From Proteles cristata cristata (taxonomy: Eukaryota; Chordata; Mammalia; Carnivora; Hyaenidae), in the NCBI GenBank assembly GCA_017311185.1, contig JAESUZ010003902.1, forward strand, positions 1,178,001 to 1,242,000: a stretch of DNA of 64,000 nucleotides, read 5' to 3'. A program made the position numbers and the translations under genes. The notes beneath the pieces are model-generated. The model was not told where the DNA came from. It was given only the letters and a program-made list of their open reading frames with translations, and made no database searches. Shown piece after piece: positions 1 through 10,300 of this stretch; the first letter of the stretch is position 1, and the number at the start of each line of letters is the position of its first letter.

Positions 1-33
1 TGTCACATCCATTTTGATGGTTCCTTTATGGAT

Positions 34-666
34 GGGCCTACTGTATAGATCAGCCTGGGCTGTCATCACAAAACACCACAGACCGTGTGGCTCCAACAAC
101 AGAAATTGATTCTCTCGCAGCTCTGGAGGCTGCAAGTCCAAGTTCAGGGTTCTGACCGATTTGGTTTCTGGTGAGGGTTCTCTTCCTGGCTTGCCGGTGG
201 TCACCTTCCAGCTGCATCTTCATATGGCCCTTCCTTGGTACATTTGTGCAGATAGAGAACAAACAGCTCTCTAATGTCCCTTCTCTTATTTTTAAAAAAA
301 TTTTTTTTAATGTTTTATTTATTTTAGGAGAGAGAGAGACAGCGTGAAGCAGGGGAGGGTCAGAGAGAGAGGGAGACACAGACTGAAACAGGCTCCAGGC
401 TCTGAGCTGGCAGTCAGCACAGAGCCCGACGCGGGGCTCGAACCCACGAACCGCGAGATCATGACCTAAGCGAAAGTCGGATGCTTAACTGACTAAGGCA
501 CCCAGGCGCCCCTCTAATGTCCCTTCTCATAAGGACACTGATCCTACCAGATGAAGGCCCCACCCTCATGACCTTATTAACCTTAATTCCTTCCTTAGAG
601 GCCTGTCTCCACATATAGCCACACTGGGGGTTCTGACTCCAATACAGACCTTTGGGGGGAACACAT
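34..666 (-). mobile_element. MLT1-like ERVL-MaLR LTR, split by a SINE
   Basis: Read on the minus strand this follows the MaLR/MLT1 LTR pattern. The left end carries the antisense of the usual 3' end (ctgtcatcacaaaacacc, then a 'ctctggaggctgcaagtcc' block). The right end carries the antisense of the usual 5' end (gaccttattaacctt, then 'ggggggaacacat'). It is solo, without gag or pol, and is cut by a CanSINE at 286-511. Exact subfamily not assigned. Confidence 0.75.
286..511 (-). mobile_element. CanSINE, class A (young type), full length
   Basis: A carnivore tRNA-Lys SINE in reverse orientation: T-rich tail at left, GA-rich block, B box and A box in antisense, ending in 'ccaggcgccc'. A 17-bp TSD (ctctaatgtcccttctc) lies at 269-285 and 512-528, inside the MLT1 LTR, so this insertion is younger than the LTR. 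Class A copies share 'ctaggag' before the GA block, 'actgccagctc' and 'gcgaaagtc' (all read on one strand or the other). Confidence 0.95.
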
Positions 667-819
667 AGCACCTGTTGTCATCTGTATTCTTGAGTTCCGG
701 GTCTGTACACCCAGGTGTGCCAGCACCTGGCTGCCCGGGTACCTCACTCGCCTGGCCTGGCATTGAACTTCATCCCTTAGACCTTTAATCTGAGAACAGC
801 TGGGCATACCCAAGGGGTG

Positions 820-1150
820 TTAGCAACCAGGTTTCTATGTGACTCCACCCTCAGCCATTGCTGATTGGACCAGAGGTGGACAATTGACGCAAACTTGGCC
901 ACCCAGATGTTCTCTTTCCAAGTGTTAGAAGGGATTAATGCTGGTCAGTCTGGGTTGGTCTTTGGAACCCAGGCAGCACATGGAGAAGCTGAAAGAGAAG
1001 AAAGTGGAGATGGACAGAGAAGATGACAAAGAGAGAAGGTTCTGGATTCCTATCAGCTTTACAGTCCTTCTGAGTTTGGGCTCTGGGCCTGCCCTTGGGC
1101 TTCCCAAGCCACCCCTGTGTCCTTATACTATCCTGCTTTAAAAAATCCTG
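820..1150 (+). mobile_element. Possible old LTR-like relic
   Basis: The segment 'gctgattggaccagaggtgga' followed by a GA-rich stretch and 'ctgggcctgcccttggg' resembles ancient MaLR-type LTR sequence. The match is weak and made from memory. The flanking 667-819 is unique DNA with no recognised feature. Confidence 0.3.
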
Positions 1151-1154
1151 TGCT

Positions 1155-1363
1155 GGGGGCACCTGGGCGGCTCAGGAGATTAAACATCTGGCTCTTCATT
1201 TTGACTCAGGTCACGCTCTCATGGTTCATGGGTTCAAGCCCTGTGTCGGGCTCCATGCTGACAATGAGGAGCCTGCTTGGGATTCTCTGTCACCCTCTCT
1301 CTCTGTCCCTCCCCTGCTCGTGCTGTCTTTCTCTCTCTCAAAAGAAAGAAATGAACTTAAAAA
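1155..1363 (+). mobile_element. CanSINE, class B (older type)
   Basis: Forward SINE: head 'gggggcacctgggcggctca', B-box region 'gttcatgggttcaagccc', CT-rich middle, and tail 'caaaagaaagaaatgaactt'. It diverges more than the class A copies. TSDs are poorly preserved (aaaaatcctgtgct against aagaattcccatgctt). Confidence 0.9.
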
Positions 1364-2030
1364 GAATTCCCATGCTTGTCCATTGGGTTACCAGCCAGTC
1401 AAAATTTACCATAGCTTATCAGGATACAGACCTGGCCCTTGCCAGCACGGGGAGGGAAGGAGGAGGAGCAGGTGGGGAGAAAGAATAATGGAGACCCAGT
1501 CAAATGTATGTGCCATAATATTTCACTGGGAGGGTGAGCAGGGCAGAGACCAAGTGCTGTGTGTGTGAGATGTGGATGCACACATCGCCGGGGAATGAAT
1601 GAGTGAGAGGAAGGCATAAGTTGATCAGTGACATCCACGTGCAGAGAGGGAAAGAGCAAGAGTTAAGAGGAGAGTTCCCACACAAGGACCCAGCAAGGGA
1701 ACCCACAGAGGCTTGGGGGCACACAGAGGACAGAGTGTGGGGTTCCCCATTGCCCACGGGCCCCACAGCCCGCCAGCCTCCTGCCAGGTGGGGTCAGGGG
1801 CTTCAGAGACACACATCTGCCCCTATGCCCTTCTCCCTCTGTAGCCGCACTGTGCAGCTGGCCAGAGGCACCTTGCTCATGCAGGAGACTCCCTTCTTTG
1901 GCTGCCCTCTCCCCACGGCCTGGCTGCACAGCTGGACCTGGATGGAGCCTGAGCTGGAGAGAACATGGTGATCAGGCCGTGGTGACATGGCCTCCTGCCT
2001 TCACCCCTGCTGCCCCGCCCCTCCATGGCC
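1364..2030. other. Unique DNA, no gene recognised
   Basis: Mixed GC-rich sequence with several short overlapping ORFs on both strands (longest about 120 codons), without convincing coding character or splice structure. No repeat family recognised. Confidence 0.6.
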
Positions 2031-2034
2031 ACAG

Positions 2035-2405
2035 ACACACCCCCACATACAGCCACGGGCTCTCTTTCTCCAGCTCTCTGTCACATACACACTGGTCTAT
2101 GTACAGCCATGCTCCCTCTTGCACAAACACACACACATGCTGACATACACAGGCACAGGCACAGGCACACTTGCATATGTATAAAAGCCCAGAGACACAC
2201 ATATGCAGATGCATGCCAACATACACAACTTTGCGGGTTCACACAAATGTCTAAGAACACCTCCGGACACAGGGGCACACAATGGCCCAGAAACACACAA
2301 GCACAGGCATATAAACACACAGACACACTTCTGAAGGCAGATGCAGATACACACACAGAGTCACAGATGCTCAGAGATACATGCAGAGATGTGCAGACAC
2401 TTACT
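2035..2405 (+). repeat. Degenerate CA-rich low-complexity tract
   Basis: Irregular repetition of 'cacacac', 'acaggcacaggcac' and 'agacacac' units over about 370 bp, with no constant period. It produces spurious His/Thr-rich ORFs on the plus strand and Cys/Val-rich ORFs on the minus strand. Confidence 0.8.
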
Positions 2406-2975
2406 GCCGTGCAAAGGTGGCCACTTGAGCATGGGGACACAGGTGCAAACGCCCCGGGCACACTGTGTGCAACACAGCCCTGTGCAGGCAGGCTCCGGGG
2501 CCTCAGGAGGGCTGGGCTGGGCAGGGGGTGTCCGTGCAGGCTGGACCCCCCAGATGCTGCCGTCTAGTGGACCTTCTCATTCAGCAGCTGGGGAAGGAAT
2601 CATCCGGGGGACAGTGGGGGGCGGGACTTCATCCTGTGCACCAGTCTCCAGGCTTGGGGGCTATGGTGCACAGATTCCTGGGAACAGAGAGGGAGGCTGT
2701 TCACATCTGCCCCATGAGAGGGATGGCTGTGACACGCTCTAGGGCCAGACCGGGCCTGCTGAGGGAGCGGGGAAGGGGGGCAGGAGAACCTTGTCCCCCC
2801 GGGAAGGGACGGGGAAGCTGGGCTTCCACCGGACGCTGCTGTAGGTCACGCTTAGCTTTCAGTGGCTTGAACTGGGGCACAGAGAACAGGGACCTTCCAT
2901 GGACCTTCTTGGGGCTGTGGCCTTCCCAAGCTCCACTGGGAGCCCTTAGTGTGGTCCTGGGGTCACGGCTATGAC
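2406..2975. other. GC-rich unique DNA
   Basis: No gene, exon or recognised repeat apart from a CTCF-like motif. Short ORFs here have no recognisable domain. Confidence 0.55.
2559..2570 (-). promoter_or_regulatory. CTCF-like motif
   Basis: Plus strand reads gccgtctagtgg, so the minus strand reads CCACTAGACGGC. This fits the CTCF core CCASYAGRKGGC except at one position (C where K is expected), and a further 'agc' follows, as in typical sites. Motif evidence only. Confidence 0.4.
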
Positions 2976-2977
2976 TG

Positions 2978-3085
2978 CATATGTGGGCGTGCATGCATGC
3001 AGCTTGGAGGTGCATGCGCAGACACACACGTATGCACGCGCATGCGTGCATGTGGACGCGCCTGCGTGCACACTGTCTGTGTGCT
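2978..3085 (+). repeat. Alternating purine-pyrimidine GT/CA/CG patch
   Basis: Irregular 'gtgcatgcatgc', 'acacacgtatgcacgcgcat' and 'gcgtgcacac' runs. Such alternation favours Z-DNA. It carries several CpGs and an NRF1-like 'cgcatgcgt' core. Confidence 0.6.
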
Positions 3086-3529
3086 GGCGCTTATGTGGGG
3101 CGTGCCGTGAGTGCCGTAATCTGGGCTGTCGCTACTGCCACCAACCCTCCGCGTGTCTCAGCCTGGGGCGGCTCCAGATGTTGTTGCACTACTCCTCATT
3201 CACTGCAGAAAATCAAACAAACAAATGAAAAATTCACGCCATTGTTACCCAGGGACGCCCCCGAGCTGCTGCCACCGCTTCCAACCCGCTCAACTGGAGC
3301 AGATGGTGAAGCCTCTGGGGCTTACCTTGTGTCCTGGCACCGGGATAGACAGGACCCCCGGGGGGTTGGCGGGAAGCAGGCAGCTGTGGGTTGGGTCCTG
3401 ATGTGACCACAAGAGGCCATCGGGGCTCCAGAGCAGTGTAGGTCTGTCCTACCCACCCCCTATCCCAAGAGTACCCCGGGGTGTGTGACCGGGGCAGGAG
3501 GGCAGGGGGGAGCCGAGGACATGCACATG
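3086..3529. other. Unique DNA, no gene recognised
   Basis: Includes a weak CTCF-like 'ccacaagaggcc' near 3409 (two mismatches to the core) that I do not call. No repeat or exon seen. Confidence 0.5.
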
Positions 3530-3692
3530 CATATGGCACCTGGCATACAGTGGGTATTCACTAAATGCTGTCAACTGAACTTTATATACAAGTACTCACA
3601 ATGGCCTTTGACAGAGTGGGAAATTGAGGCTCAGAGGAATGAGGTTGTCCAAAGCCATGCAGCTTATGAGTTGAAGCCTGGGATTCACCCTT
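3530..3692 (-). mobile_element. MIR relics (two fragments)
   Basis: 3530-3572 (ggcacctggcatacagtggg, then cactaaatgctg) matches a forward MIR/L2 3' end. 3600-3692 (gggaaattgaggctcagagg, then ccatgcagctta) is an antisense MIR core. Both are old and diverged. Confidence 0.55.
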
Positions 3693-3694
3693 CT

Positions 3695-4305
3695 CTCTAA
3701 CGCTCTCTTAAATGCAGGTCTTCCCACCATGCTGTGATGGTTTCTGGATGTGGTCTACATGGGGGAGCCTTAGAGATGGCCGCAAAATTTCCAGCACTTT
3801 CCCTATTGAGAGGTGTGGAGCCTCCCCCTCGCGGAGAATCTTGCTGGCCCTAGAGACTTCCTTGACCAGCAGAATGTGGTGGGCCCAGTGTTCTGGGACT
3901 TCTAAAGTCCAGGCCACGAGCAGCTTGCAGAGTCTACTCCTTTGGGAACATTTTCCCGGGAGCCCTGAGCAATGCCCCCCACCTCCCCGCTGCAAGAAGT
4001 CCGATACCCTGAGACTGCCCTGCTGGAGAGTTGATGCTCCAGTGGAAGGTTGGGGCGGAGCCCTGCCTTCCTCATCCCTGCCGAGGTGTCACACACGTGA
4101 GGGACACCACCTTGGACCCTCCGACTGCCTCCTTCTCCAATTGAATATCCCTGTTTCCCTCTCCACTTCCCGGACAGGAGCATTACCAAGGTGAGCCCAA
4201 GCCCAGACTCCTGATCCACACGCTATTCAGCTGTGATAACATGACAGTTGTTTTAAGTCACGAGTTTTTGAGGGTAGTTTGTTATGCAGCGGTAGGAAGG
4301 GGTAG
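3695..4305 (+). mobile_element. MLT1-like MaLR LTR
   Basis: Forward MaLR-type LTR. The most telling part is the 3' end at about 4222-4300: 'gttgttttaagtcacgagtt', then 'ggtagtttgttatgcagc'. The upstream part, with a 'tgctggccctagagacttcc' region, fits an LTR body. No internal viral genes. Confidence 0.6.
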
Positions 4306-4309
4306 CAGA

Positions 4310-4430
4310 CAGACGCACATGCATGAGCACACGTTCACATCAGCACGCAGATACAGCACAGACACGTATGCTCACGGGTGCATACTCGGAGCAGGACATT
4401 CACACACGCACACGCTCATGTGCACATAGG
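4310..4430 (+). repeat. CA/CG-rich low-complexity patch
   Basis: Irregular 'cacatgcatgagcacac' and 'cacacacgcacacgctc' repeats directly after the LTR 3' end. Confidence 0.6.
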
Positions 4431-4439
4431 TCCCTTTCT

Positions 4440-4904
4440 GATCCCAGTCCTTCTGGCAACCCCCATAGCAACATCAGGCTCCTGTACGTGATTAAGTTCC
4501 CGTTTTCCGGGATGAGAAGTGTTCGGATCCCGAGGAATGACAATGGCTTCTCATTACCCAGCCAGTTTCATTGCCTGTGGGATTTTCTCATTGGAATTCT
4601 TCCCCAAGAATCAGAGTGATTTTATATGCAGATGCAGAAAAGAGGCTGCGAGCAAGAATCACCAGCAGTTCTGCTGAGGAGGCCCTGCGTGCCCTCGGTC
4701 ATGTGCCTCCCACACCTCCTCCAGCCTCAAACCACAGTCTGGGAACTGGGGTGAACGGGGCTGGCAGGCAGAAGCCTCACAGAGGGGGCAGAAAGACCAG
4801 GAAGGGGGTTGAAGTCTTTGGGAGGGTCTTGGGGAGTGACTCCGAAATCCAAGAGCTGAGAAGAGTTGTCTCAGACCTGATTGTCAGGCTCTAAAGAGAA
4901 ATTA
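4440..4904. other. Unique DNA, no gene recognised
   Basis: 4440-4620 is balanced-composition, repeat-free sequence that could be conserved non-coding DNA, but I have no alignment to show it. The rest is GC-rich without recognisable features. Confidence 0.45.
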
Positions 4905-5260
4905 GAGGGGAGGCCCGTGCAGTGGTCCAGGCAAAGGATGGTGCTGGCTTGGCCCAAGGAAGTAAGAGGGGAGGACGTGGAGGGAAGTGGAGAGAAGCGC
5001 GGGCATGAGAGGGAGGGGGAAGTCCTGGCAGCTGAGATAATGGTGTGGGTGGGGGTCTGGATGGGAAGGTGCATGTGTGGAGGGCGGGGGACTGAACGTC
5101 CCAATGGGACACGTTGGGTTTGAGATGCATGTGCGACACGGGTGTGGAAAGGTCCGGGAGGCAGTTGTGGATAAAAGCCTGGAGTTAAGGAAGGTTTAAG
5201 CTGGGGATATGGGTTATGGGGAGTGGGAGCCAGGACTAGGCAGGAAGACCAGCTGGGCTG
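4905..5260 (-). mobile_element. L2 LINE fragment, antisense
   Basis: The purine-rich strand follows antisense L2: 'agtggtccaggcaaaggatg' with later 'gggtttgagatgcatgtg' and 'ggaggcagttgtgga'. The same antisense L2 section occurs at 39.3-40.7 kb. Confidence 0.55.
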
Positions 5261-5350
5261 AGCAGATCTGGGGGCACAGGGTGATTTTCTTTACCTTGGT
5301 GGCAAAGCCTACAGCTTGGGGGACAGGTTAATGTAGCACTTAAGATTCTT

Positions 5351-5575
5351 GGGGCGCCTGCGTGACTTAGTCGGTTAAGCATCCGACTTTCGCGTAGGTC
5401 ATGATCTCGCGGTTCGTGGGTTCGAGCTCCGCGTCGGGCTCTGTGCTGACTGCCAGCTCAGAGCCTGGAGCCTGTTTCAGTCTGTGACTCCCTCTCTCTC
5501 TGACCCTCCCCTGCTCACGCTGTCTCTCTCTCTCTTTCCTAGAAATAAATAAAACATTAAAAAAAAATTTAAAAA
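5351..5575 (+). mobile_element. CanSINE, class A, full length
   Basis: Forward copy with head 'ggggcgcctgcgtgacttag', intact-looking B box 'ggttcgtgggttcgag', CT-rich middle, 'cctagaaataaataaaac' and A tail. Short TSD aagattct at 5342-5349 and 5576-5583. Confidence 0.95.
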
Positions 5576-5581
5576 AAGATT

Positions 5582-6091
5582 CTGGACTCCGTTTATGGGT
5601 ATGTACCTCAAAGATTTAAAGATTATTTGTATATCTGTATTTGTTGCAACATTATTCACAGTAGCCGAAAGGTGGAAAATACCAATATGTCCATCAGTGG
5701 ATGGACGGATAAACCAAGTTTCCTATCTATACAATAGAGAATGTCCTGCCAGAAAGGAAGAACATTCTGACACGTGATACAACATAGATGAACTCTGAGA
5801 ATACCCTACGAGGTGAAGTCAGCCAGACGCAAAGGACAAGTACTGTGGGATTCCACTTATATGAGTTACCTAGAAGTCAGATTCAGAGAGGCAGAAGACA
5901 AAACAGAGCTGAGCAGGGGCTGGTGGGGAGGGGCAGGTGGGGGCTGGGGTGTAATGGAGTTCCGGTTTGACAAGACAGAAAGAGCTCTGTGGATGGAGGG
6001 AGGGGCCTCATGACAGTATGAATTAATGCTATTGAATTACACACTTAAAAATGGGGTGTAACTTATATGTTATGTATTTTACCACAGTTTA
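5582..6091 (+). mobile_element. L1 (L1M-type) 3' end, sense
   Basis: Matches the end of L1: 'gcaacattattcacagtagc', 'gtccatcagtggatggacgg', 'gtgggattccacttatatga', 'acacttaaaaatggggtgta', then 'tatgttatgtattttaccac'. 5'-truncated, with no open reading frame. Its 3' end is duplicated as the TSD of the SINE at 6092. Confidence 0.85.
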
Positions 6092-6279
6092 AAAAAATTT
6101 TATTTTTTTAAGAGAGAGACTACAAGTGGGGGAGGGCAAAATGAGAGGAGGACCGAGGATCCAAAGCAGGCTCTGTGGTGACAGCAGTGAGCCTGATGCG
6201 GGGCTTGAACTCACAAACTGCGAGAGCATGACCTCAGCCGAGGTCAGACGCTCAACGGACTGAGCCACCCAGGTGCCCC
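6092..6279 (-). mobile_element. CanSINE, class B
   Basis: Reverse copy ending 'tgagccacccaggtgcccc'. A 12-bp TSD, tattttaccaca, lies at 6075-6086 and 6280-6291, within the L1 3' end. Confidence 0.93.
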
Positions 6280-6309
6280 TATTTTACCACAACTTTAAAA
6301 AAGATCATC

Positions 6310-6540
6310 GACTCCAGAGCTAGCCAGCGTGCTGAGTTTGAAGCTCAGCTCTCTGTGCTAAAAGTTGTGTGACTCTGGGCAAGTTGCTGAACCTCTCTGG
6401 GACTCAGTGATCCCATTTGTAAAATGGGTATCATAATAATGCCCTCTTGAGGGTTGTTGAGGGGATCCAATGAGTTTCTGTATGCGGTGTGGTAAGAACA
6501 CAGTCCATACTTTGTGTGGTCATCACTGTCTTTATCAGCA
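6310..6540 (+). mobile_element. MIR SINE relic
   Basis: Forward MIR core 'gtgtgactctgggcaagttg', then 'aacctctctgggactcagtg', 'catttgtaaaatgggtatca' and 'gagggttgttgaggggatcc'. Confidence 0.8.
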
Positions 6541-6789
6541 GCAGACCAGAACCTGGGTCATGGGGGCTATGGGTCAAGAGCCTGTGAAGCTGGGCTGGTG
6601 CCCCGGGGCAGGTGGGAGGGACGGACTTGCCTCTGCCTTTGTGCCAGGGCTGAGCTGTGCACCATCAGTGGATGGTCAGCACGGGAGACCTATGGGCCTA
6701 TGACTGAGCAGAGCTCCCTGGGGCCTGTGTGGTGGAGCAGAGGGAACCCAAGGGGAAGGAGGAAGGGAAGGGGATCCAGCCACCTTGTG

Positions 6790-7155
6790 CTGCTGCTGTT
6801 TGCAGAGTCTCTTGCCAGGCTAGGCCTTGTGGACGCTGGCAAGTTCAGCACTGTGGGCTGGCAGGCTGGGGGCTGAGGAGACCTAGTGGTACATTTCTAG
6901 TCCCAAGGCTGTCTGCTGGAGAATTTCTTCTTGCTCAGGGGAAGTCAGGTTTTCATTCCATTCAAGTCTTCAACTGATTGGATGAGGCCCACCTACGATG
7001 TGGAGGGCAATCTGCTGTCCTCAAGACCATAGATTTAGATGTTAATCTCATCCCAAAACACCCTCACAGAAACATCCAGAATAATGTTTGAACAACCATC
7101 TGGGCACCCCGTTGGCCAAGCCAAGTTGGCATCCAAAATTAGCCATCGCAGGAAG
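6790..7155 (-). mobile_element. ERVL/MaLR-class LTR relic
   Basis: Antisense of a common old LTR: 'ctgattggatgaggcccacc', 'ggagggcaatctgctgtcc', 'gatgttaatctcatccc', 'acaccctcacagaaacatcc', then 'catctgggcacccc'. Family not assigned. No coding remnant. Confidence 0.65.
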
Positions 7156-7249
7156 AGATTGCCTCTCGACTGGGGACATCCTCTTGGCCACTCCTTGATC
7201 CATTTTCCACCAAGAACTACAGAGATCTCTCCGATGTTGCCACTCCCCT

Positions 7250-7520
7250 TTGCTCTAGGGATAAAGATCACATTGTTACTATTACTTACAAGGCCCTGCC
7301 TTCTTCTGCTGTTTGCCGGGTCTCCTGCTCATCTGCCTGTGCCTCAAACGTGCTCTCTGCTCTCAGCCGTTTGTTCTTCTGTGTGTTCCCTGTGCCTTCT
7401 CTCGTCTTTGAAGATGCTGGCTCTGACTTTTTGGGAGCATCCCCCCACCCCTTACCCAGAATTCCTGACTCCCATGTCCCACAGCTGACCCTCACTTGTC
7501 TCTTCAGCCTCTTGGGCTCG
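7250..7520 (+). mobile_element. L2 LINE 3' fragment
   Basis: Pyrimidine-rich sequence resembling L2 (acttacaaggccctgcct, then cctgtgcctcaaacgtgctc and gtgttccctgtgccttctc). Heavily diverged. Confidence 0.55.
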
Positions 7521-7890
7521 ACCTTGAAGACACTCAGGTGGGTTAGATGTGGGCCAGGACAAGGCAAAGGGACAGAGTGAGACAGGATGGACAGGGTAAT
7601 GTGGGAGCAGAGAACTCTGGGGGAGGAAGCATGTCTGATCCCCTAAAACTGCTTCCCCCAAAGGGAATCGGATTTGGCTGGATTTAGGATGCTGGGTACT
7701 GTGTAATCAGCAGACAGGGAGGCCACGCTCTCACTCAGCTTGTCCTTCTGGTGGGACCAGAAGCCAGGCCGAGAGGGTCGGTGTTCAGGGGTGCCGTTGC
7801 AGGATGTTAACTCCTCACAACCTCCGTTAGCGTGCCTCCTCCAAAATGGCCTGAAATAACATTTGAAACGAGAACAGTGCACTTGTCATT
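7521..7890. other. Unique DNA, nothing recognised
   Basis: No gene, repeat or clear regulatory structure seen. Confidence 0.5.
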
Positions 7891-7902
7891 CAAAGGCACC
7901 TT

Positions 7903-8120
7903 TTTTTTTTTTTTTTAATGTTTTATTTATTTCTAGGAGAGAGAGAGAGACAGCGTGAAGGGGAGGGTCAGAGAGAGAGGGAGTCACAGACTGAAACAGG
8001 CTCCAGGCTCTGAGCTGGCAGTCAGCACAGAGCCCAACGCGGGGCTCAAACCCCCGAACCGTGAGATCATGACCTAAGCGAAAGTCAGACGCTTAACCGA
8101 CTAAGCCACCCAGGCGCCCC
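7903..8120 (-). mobile_element. CanSINE, class A, full length
   Basis: Reverse copy with a 16-T tail at left, 'ctaggagagagagagagaca', and end 'ccacccaggcgcccc'. A 13-bp TSD, tcaaaggcacctt, lies at 7890-7902 and 8121-8133. Confidence 0.96.
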
Positions 8121-8282
8121 TCAAAGGCACCTTTAAGACCGGTCCCCCAGCTGCCTCTTCTGACTGGGTTGCCAGCTCTACGCCCGTAGAGACATTCAGG
8201 AACCAAGGGTGCAGCCAGGCCGTAAGCCTTGTTCTCTTTTCGAATGATTCTAGAATGTCCACTGCTCTGGGGTTGGCCTCTG

Positions 8283-8775
8283 CTTTCCTTATCTATCGCT
8301 GTGTAACAAGTGGCCCCAAAACTTAGTGGCCTCAAATGATCTTGCAGTCTCTGCGGGGCCCGGATTTGGGAGCGGCTTGGCTGGTGTGGCTCTGGGCCAC
8401 AGTCCCTCGTGCAGCTGCAGTCAGGGTGTCCGCTGGGGCTGCAGTGATTTGGAAGCCTGGGTGGGGCCCGAGGAACTGCTTCCATGCTGCTGTGCCCCTC
8501 CATGGCCGTGGGCGGGAGGCCACAGCTTCTCGCCGGCTGCTGATAGGAGGTCTGTGCCTGGCCACGTAAGCTTCTCTGTGTGTTCCCACGACATGGCAGT
8601 TAACTCCTCCCCAGATGGGCACCTTAAGAACAGAATGGGCAAGAGGGGGCCACTGTGCCTTTATGCCTTAGTCCCTGGGCCCTGTCCCTTTGTGCATTAG
8701 AAGCAAGTGACTAAGCCCAGCCACACTCGAGGGGTGGGGGTCTAGGCTCCATTGGATGCCACAGCCACTAATGGG
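8283..8775 (-). mobile_element. MLT1-like MaLR LTR relic
   Basis: Antisense LTR beginning 'tatctatcgctgtgtaacaa' and 'gccccaaaacttagtggcct', with later 'cttctctgtgtgttcccacg' and 'gactaagcccagccacactc'. These blocks occur in that order in antisense MaLR LTRs. Several short ORFs through it are not genes. Confidence 0.65.
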
Positions 8776-8999
8776 GGGTAAGGTTTGGATTTAGGGTTAT
8801 GGGCAGGAATTATGCTCCAGGGACATCAGACACTGAGCCAGCTAATAATAAGGGGCGTTTTGTTGTTGTAGCTATTCCTTGGGTGTGTAACTCAAGGAGG
8901 AGGGATAATTAGCAGAACAAAAACAGGTGGTCCTGGATCCTCTGGTCAAATACCACTAACTATACTAGATCAGAACTTCATTTAGAATTCTAATAATGA
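8776..8999. other. Unique DNA, nothing recognised
   Basis: AT-balanced sequence with no recognised feature. Confidence 0.5.
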
Positions 9000-9150
9000 C
9001 TAACCTTGCCTGGGTGAGGTGGATGGAGAGAATGAGGCAGGGAGTGCTTCACCTAAGAGAGAACACGGTTACATTGGGTTTTGAAGGATGAATAGGGGTT
9101 CACAAGGAAGACGATTCATGGGAAAAGTGGAACAACGCAGAAAAAGCAGG
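9000..9150 (-). mobile_element. Possible antisense L2 fragment
   Basis: Purine-rich 'gggttttgaaggatgaatag' and neighbouring sequence resemble the antisense L2 'tgaaggatgag' section. Weak. Confidence 0.4.
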
Positions 9151-9362
9151 CCACGGAGTCAGAATGAAAGAGGTTCCAATCCTGGCTCAGTTGCTAGCTA
9201 TGTGAGCTTCAGCAAGTCAGGTCCGCTCTTCCTGTTTTTTGTTTTTGGCCTATAAATTAGGGATAACAAAGCAAATAACGCCCCAGGGTTACTTCAAGGG
9301 CTGGTGATAACGCACATGAGGTGCCTGGCAGACCACAGGTGTGCAATAAATGGTAAGCAGAA
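9151..9362 (+). mobile_element. MIR SINE relic
   Basis: Forward MIR: 'ccaatcctggctcagttgct', 'agctatgtgagcttcagcaa', 'cctataaattagggataaca', then 'gtgcctggcagaccacaggt' and 'caataaatgg'. Confidence 0.75.
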
Positions 9363-10204
9363 ATTCGTGTTTCTGGGCATCCAGCTTCCAAGGGTCTGAG
9401 ACCCGAAGGGGCCTGCCGTGTCTCGGGCATGGGCATGACACGGACATTCTGCAGGCTCAGTCCTGTTCATAGGGTCTTAGTTGTTTTCCACCTCTTGCAC
9501 CAGCCCAGTCCAGTTCGCTGCACTCATTGACTCGACCAGCCAATAATGATTAATTATAAATGGGAGAATCTGGGTCCCGGCCAGGCTCGGTCCTGAGGCT
9601 GTACCGGGAGAGCAGGTGAGGAGGCAGGGCCCACGGAGTCAGCCCTGCTGCTGGTCCTAAGCCAGCTCCCTAGGCAGTGGGCTTTAAGCCGACAGGGACA
9701 CTGAACCTCAGAGATGAATGTGGTCCGAGGGGTCTTCCCACCAGTCCCCCGTTGCCTGCCCCGTCTGCCTGCTCTGCTGGCTCTGGGGACATTAGCATTC
9801 TGTAGGCAGCTGTTGGGGTGTAAGATCGATGCATTACACATGTCGCAGGCAGGGCCAGTAAACAGAGAGCGAGGCGGGTAGTTGGAGGGAATATCAGCTG
9901 GGCCTGCCGGGCGGGTCTGTGCTGACTCAGCACCAGCCTCCCTCCCTGGCTTAATGCGACTCCATGGCGTGGCCAGGGGGTAGAGGGGAGTGGCCACGTC
10001 TTGGGCTTTTCATGCTAGCTGGTTCTGGGTCTTGGGGGGTGGCAAAGCAGAAAGAGCTGGAAGCTCTGTTCCTCTGGCTTCATGCGACTCGTGCAACTTT
10101 TTGGGGTCCTGTCTCACCGTTATCTGAAGCCCCCGTCGAACTTCACCGTACTGGGTCTCTGCCTGCAGGACAAAGCAGGAAAGGGGGTTGGAGATCTCAG
10201 CTGG
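9363..10204. other. Unique DNA with a TAAT-rich patch
   Basis: 9530-9570 holds clustered homeobox-like cores (ccaataatgattaattataa). The rest, including the ORF-bearing 9554-9997, is GC-rich and shows no recognised gene or repeat. Confidence 0.45.
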
Positions 10205-10300
10205 GATCACAGATCTCCTTTTGGGCGACCTCAGGTGCATCACTTCACCTCTCTGTGCCTCAGTTTCCTCATCTGTGAAACAGGGGTCCATGGCTGTCAG
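10205..10300 (+). mobile_element. MIR core fragment
   Basis: 'cacttcacctctctgtgcct', then 'cagtttcctcatctgtgaaa' and 'caggg' is the canonical MIR core. Confidence 0.7.

Noticed and set aside
290..505. tRNA-like A and B boxes as a real tRNA-Lys gene
   Set aside because: They belong to the tRNA-derived head of CanSINEs, with SINE body, tail and TSD. No cloverleaf-complete independent tRNA seen.
34..666. Endogenous retrovirus with genes
   Set aside because: Only solo MaLR/ERVL LTR relics are visible here and elsewhere. No gag, pol or env remnants were recognised.
2035..2405. CRISPR-like regular repeats
   Set aside because: No constant-length repeats or spacers. A mammalian low-complexity CA tract.
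2025..2567. 180-codon His/Thr-rich ORF
   Set aside because: Translation of a CA-rich low-complexity tract, with mirror ORFs on the other strand.
3404..3416. Third CTCF-like site (ccacaagaggcc)
   Set aside because: Two mismatches to the core, one at a conserved G. Too weak to call.
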